Assembly (NCBI RefSeq): GCF_021869535.1
Contig: NW_026262690.1
Coordinates: forward strand, 14,099,001 to 14,163,000
Reading direction: 5' to 3'
DNA from: Mytilus californianus
Lineage: Eukaryota; Mollusca; Bivalvia; Mytilida; Mytilidae
DNA length: 64,000 bases
Shown here: positions 54,901-60,900 of the stretch, piece after piece
Position numbering within the stretch: the first letter of the stretch is position 1
Layout of the letters: each line of letters begins with the position of its first letter
Program-made: the position numbers and the translations under genes
The notes under the pieces: generated by a model
Database searches by the model: none
Told to the model about the DNA's origin: nothing
The model's input: the letters and a program-made list of their open reading frames with translations, nothing else

Positions 54901-57900
54901 ATTCAATCAGGTCGAATTATTCACTTGCAAGTGAATAATTCATCAACGATGTTTTTTTTTAGCTTTTTTGACAAAATTGAACTAAATTGGCTGCAAAAAG
55001 CGAATTATTATTTCACTATTTCCCTTTCATTTATGATTTAACAAATAAAATCATGTTTTAATTAATTTTTTTTATATCCCATAGCTAATGCCCCTTTAAG
55101 TTAAGATTATTTTAGCGTAATTACATTTGGCATGCATCGTCAATCAGTCAATAAGTTAGTTTAAGCTGTGGTCCGCATCCCCGAATCCCCAGCAGAATTC
55201 CTCCTGCTTCAGGTGTATAATCATGTTGATTTTATAAAATTCCAATCAAGCTGTTCATAGCCGTAATCGCTTAGACATTGGCAACAAACGCCATAACGAT
55301 GATATTAACAGTACGGAGTTCGAACCTTGTAACCGGAATGAAATTTATTCATCGTAATTTTTATCTCGAGCAAAGTATTGTTTTAATCTCAGAGGTATTA
55401 TATATTTCATTTTCATATAATGTCGAGGATTTTGTTTGTGTATTTTACTACTTTATTTAAATTAGAGTCCATTCAATGTTGACGTGATGTTTATTTGTAC
55501 CATTTATAATCAAACAAAGATAAGTTGATCGATAGCACGATACTATTCTAAAACTAAAACCATAAGTAAGCATTTGATATGATGAAAAAGAAAATAAAAA
55601 GTTCTTGTACGTTAAAAATGACAAGTGAAATGGGCACATGGATGTTTATGTTATCAAGGAATTGTACTGATATATACAATTCCTTGATAATAGTGGCTAC
55701 AACTGTTGTGTAGAAGCCACAATCATATAAAGGTTCAGTTCATTATAACGATGTTAAAAATCGACCAATGTTCAAACCTGACATCCAGAATAAGCGATGT
55801 TTTATGATTTTAAAGAAATATTTTATTCATTTTTTTCTCATGTATCGTTGTCAATCTATATTTTGATATTGCTATATAATTGTTCAAATGTCGAACATAA
55901 TCTTCTTCAACAAAATAACAGCCAAAATAAAACATATCAAAACAATTTGAAAAGAACGTGAACAAACCCAGACATGCTATATATTTCATAAAATACAAAA
56001 CCTAATTATCAATGAGACAGAAATTATTGACATATACATGTATTGACAATTAAGCGCTTTAACAGTGTATTTTAATTTATGTCAGCACTCGTGGTAAAGT
56101 GTTATCATCATAGGCTGAATACTGTAATGATTTACGATGAAAATACGCGCGATTTCGAACTCTTCATAGGAAACTCGTTTTTGAAAGAATAAAAGATCGT
56201 ATGTTAAAAAGTTAAAAAAATATATTATAAGCTATCTTAAGTTAACAAAGTGGTGGGTGGATTCTTAAAAAATAATCTACAGTTAGAACAATAGACCGAC
56301 GTCAGAGAAGTAGATTAATCGAGTATAAAACATGCCTTTAATTTTCCCCCTAAAAATTGGTTCAAACTAAGCGTCTTAGTGCTACTTATGGCTTACGTTA
56401 CGGTATTGGTTTTACTAATTATCAATGACCCGTATGTGTTCGCATCCTTAATATTTGTTTCTGTTATGAACAAGGTGGTCTCCTTGACAATCATACCATC
56501 ATATTTGTTTTAGTATTTTACTAAAAGAGCTTGCTGTCTTATAGACGTTGACATATATAGTTTCGTTGTAATAACCACAATATTTTCTTCACAGAAAACA
56601 TCTCCATGAGAATGATATCCGAAGTAACTGGTGGAAAATAGATAAAGAAAATCTACTATTTCGCAAGTTTGTGTCTCACAGTTTTCATAGTTTAATGTCA
56701 GGGGTTTGTATTAGAACATCCAAAATACAATACATTTTATTCATGACTATAATCATCTTTTCTTGTATTTGAATATTATCTGAAAGATTAAAAAAATAAT
56801 ATTAAAAATTTGACAGTACAGCAGACCACACTCACTACAAACGCTCGTCTTCTTCAAAGACATACTACTACGGACAAAAAATACGAGGCATTTATATTAG
56901 AAAATTATTTATATATCTTAACAACTTTGTATCAATACACAAACTTGTATAACACATGTTATTGTCCTCAATTGCGTTAATCCAGAGGGAGAGTTATGTG
57001 AAAAATAATCATGTCCAAATAAAGAATTCCAATTAAATTAGGAAAAAGTAAAGTAAAATACTTGTTCAGACTTCTAAACCATATAAATACCTCCATATTA
57101 TTTGACAAATTGGCTTTTGTTGACTTCCTCATTTGAAGCTATGCTTATTTCATCCTCAACATGGATATAATTTGCTAAATAAAATAGATAGACATACAAA
57201 TATATTGATATAAAATAAAATATAAATGAAATAAACAAAAACATTCAAAATTATTATATTTGATGTCAGATTACACTTAATTGAGTATGTAGAAGATTTT
57301 AATAAGATTTTGTATACGCATTCCGCATTTTAAATTGTATCAACATATTGAATACAAAAATAATGAAATATTATTTTGAGAACATATTTACTAGCTTAAT
57401 TTGATCTATGTTTTTAATCGAGGCAAATGTATTACGTTTCTTTGAAGATTATTTGTGAATAGTTCTTCTTAGATTTTGTAGCACAATTACTAATATTGTT
57501 TGTATTTATCTTTAAAGTCGGTAGACAAGCATTCATCAAATGATGATGGATTTTCAGCAAATACAGCCATTTATAAGGTAATATTAAGTATATTAGCATC
57601 AGAATGACCAAATTATTCGTCGTCAATTCAATAAAAAAGCAGATTTGCATTGACATTTACATTTGTTTGCATGTAGAAGTATACGGATGATTTATGGGGT
57701 GTTACATAAATCTATGATATATTAATTAACAAAAAAAATAAATCATTTCAGGTGGTCTCAAATTCATTTTTTCAAATCAATATTGTTACATGCTAAGTTG
57801 CAACAAGTTTCAACGATACACTATTAAAATGATAACTTCACTTTTATAGCATAGTTTTTTTTTATTCTTTAGTTCATATGGTCACACACAAGAATAGATA

Positions 57901-60900
57901 GAACATATGTATTTACATCTGCTGACTCATTCCCACGTCTGTAGCAAAGCATTATTAAGCAGTAGGTTTTTACGACCGAATTTTGTTTTTAAATACAAGT
58001 ATTTAAAATTGACGACATGGGATGTAAATAGCACGAGAACTATAGCTTTTCTTTTTAAGCGTTGACATTTACACCCAAATGTGGTCAAAATCGTGATTTT
58101 GCTGAAAAATGGCAATCGTCTGGATCTCAACCCCAATTAGGCCAAGAAAACATATAGCGCATGGATCGACAAACTATATATTCAAGACAAATAAGTAATT
58201 TGAGATTACACACACAAATTTAAAGATTGGTTTTGTCGAGAAATGCGCTATATGTCCCAAATACTGATAGAAATTGACAAGTTTTTACTTAGGATGTAGT
58301 CAGGTGAAATAAAAAAATCTAGAATTTAAAATTGATAGTATAAGTCAGAAGAGCATTAGTTAAGGAACAAAATAAGCTAATAATATTGATAAGTTATGAA
58401 ACTCCTTTTGGAGATATTTGATTAAAAAAATGGCGGGAAAAGTATGACTCGGACTTTTACCTTATATTAAGCATTGGCATTATTTGGGTCTCAAATCGTA
58501 AGAAAAGAAATCTAGAATCTGCTCAAAATTTCGTAATGATCTTTTTATGACCTATTGAAGTATTCTATTTAAAGAAAGGTGGGTGATATGGTTCAAAATA
58601 TTTTACTCTGTATTGTAGGAAAAAAACAACGAGTCCGAAATCTGACAAAAATTTCTAAAACTGACCTGACTACATCCTTAATTCGTGGAAAAAAGTCAAA
58701 TTTTTTGCTGTCTTTGGTTTGATGAAGATATTCGCTTATAACAAATAATTTCAACATAAATACAAATTTCCTATTTAAACCTTGTGTTAGGTTTGATTAA
58801 TTTTGAAAGGGGTCAACAATTCCTAATTTGAAATTTGTGCTTCAAAATGGACATATTGGGGCTTCATCGAACCATATTGAATCTATCTAAGACAAGAATA
58901 TATGAATGTGTATATAAATTCAACATAACAACACCGTGTAGAATGCCGCATGTGGGATGTCGGCTATGTTTGACACGAGGTGGCGGTTTTGAAGCGGAGG
59001 TTTTTGATTTATACGTTTAAAGCATAGAGATGTTGAATAACAAATGTATGAATGCAAAAAATATAATAATCTTAATATAATGAATCGGGTACACCCTTTT
59101 GCATTCATACGCGTGTTATTCAACAGTTATGTGCTTTAAACGTATAAAACAAACACAAATAACATATCACCTCTCTTCATATTCCATTATTTGTTTACTT
59201 TGAGGCTTTTTCTCTATTTAATGCACATTACTTAAAAGACTAAAATATAGGCCAAATGAAATACCTTAAGTTTACAATTTGTCAACATAACAGAGTAGGT
59301 GTATTTGAACTACAAAGTATCAGATAAAGGCCGAATTATTTGCAAATCTATCATTTTTTTGATAAATGCCTCTGCCCCTTGAGACGCAAAATCTGACTCC
59401 CCGAGCGACACATCATATTTTGATGAAAATTAGTTTTGAAAGCACAATAAATTTTAACTAAGAAGCTGGCATTTGGTTAAATTCTATGATAGGACTTCAT
59501 TTCTATATAAATCATACAGGAAACAATCGTCAAAAGTAGTTTTTTTATGCTGAAACTTGCATATGAAGCCTCAAAATATGCAATACGGAAAACTAGGGAG
59601 AGGTGTTTGAGAAAACAGAGCACTGAAAACGTCTGCTTCTGCTTGCTGGAAATAGATTATGGTTTGGTTCCTTCCGTGCAATACATTATTAGGTACTAAC
59701 AATTCTCAAAAAAGAAATTTTGATACTTGAACTTACCTTGATCGTTTTTCTCCGCTCAAAACCGCCACCCCGTGTCAAACATAGCCGACACCCCACATGT
59801 GGCGTTCTACATGGTGATAACAACATCATCCAAAGCCATTTCAGGGACTGCTAAACCTTCCGAAGATTTTAAGATTTTCATTGGATTTGATTTGCTCAAT
59901 TTGTTTTTTTTCTAAACGTCTATGTTATATCTTTTAGATATAAAAATGGACATCAATTAACATTGTAACATTGATAGCGTATAATCATGAAACATTTAAC
60001 GAAATGCCTCACATTTACAACCCTTTTTATTTCTCTTGCAGGGAAACAAGGTTCATTTTAAAACACTGGAAGTAAAACGCTTGAATATTGACAGGAAAAT
60101 GATTCTAGAAATGATTGAGGTAACAATTTTAATATAATTATGTTTTAATAATTATAAAATCTTTATATAACATCTTTCTATTGACTAGGTTTGTTTATAA
60201 GGATGTTATCAAGGGTATCGGGTCTATAACATCTTTCCATTTACTAGGTCAGTCTATAAGGATGATATCAAGGGTATCGGCTCAGCGCAGTGTGACCTTA
60301 AAGCAAAGATATCGATATAGAGACGTTTTTAGTTTACATGTTTAACCTCTCCTTATAATAATACAATAATCTGTCAAACGTCTGCTTGGATTTTTAAATG
60401 CGGGTGCCACAGGTGGAGCAGGAACTGCATACCCTTTTCGTCGTTTTTTATTTTGCCACGACGCTGTTAGTTTTTCTTTCACACATGAGTTTTGAATGTA
60501 CCCTTGGTATCTTCACACATGAGTTTTGAATGTACACTTGGTATCTTCACACATGAGTTTTGCATGTACACTTGGTATCTTCTGTCTCTTTTTTTGTCGA
60601 TAATTGTTTATATGTAGGTTTTGATTGTTTGCCTTTGTAAAAACACTGTTTTTCAACAACACTGTTTTTGAACATATCTGTGAAATACCGAAAATGCACT
60701 CAAACAGTGCATTTTGGAAATTTCTACTTTGTATCATATCATATCTGGATTGATTTATCAGCTATGTTCATTTTGGTTTAGATCTTTTTTAGTCTACAAA
60801 CTAACCAGTGCTTGGTTTTGTACTCTTTTTTTCATTTTAGAATACGCTTAGTATTGAATAAATTAATCGACATATAACTAAAATCTTAAACAATGGACAT

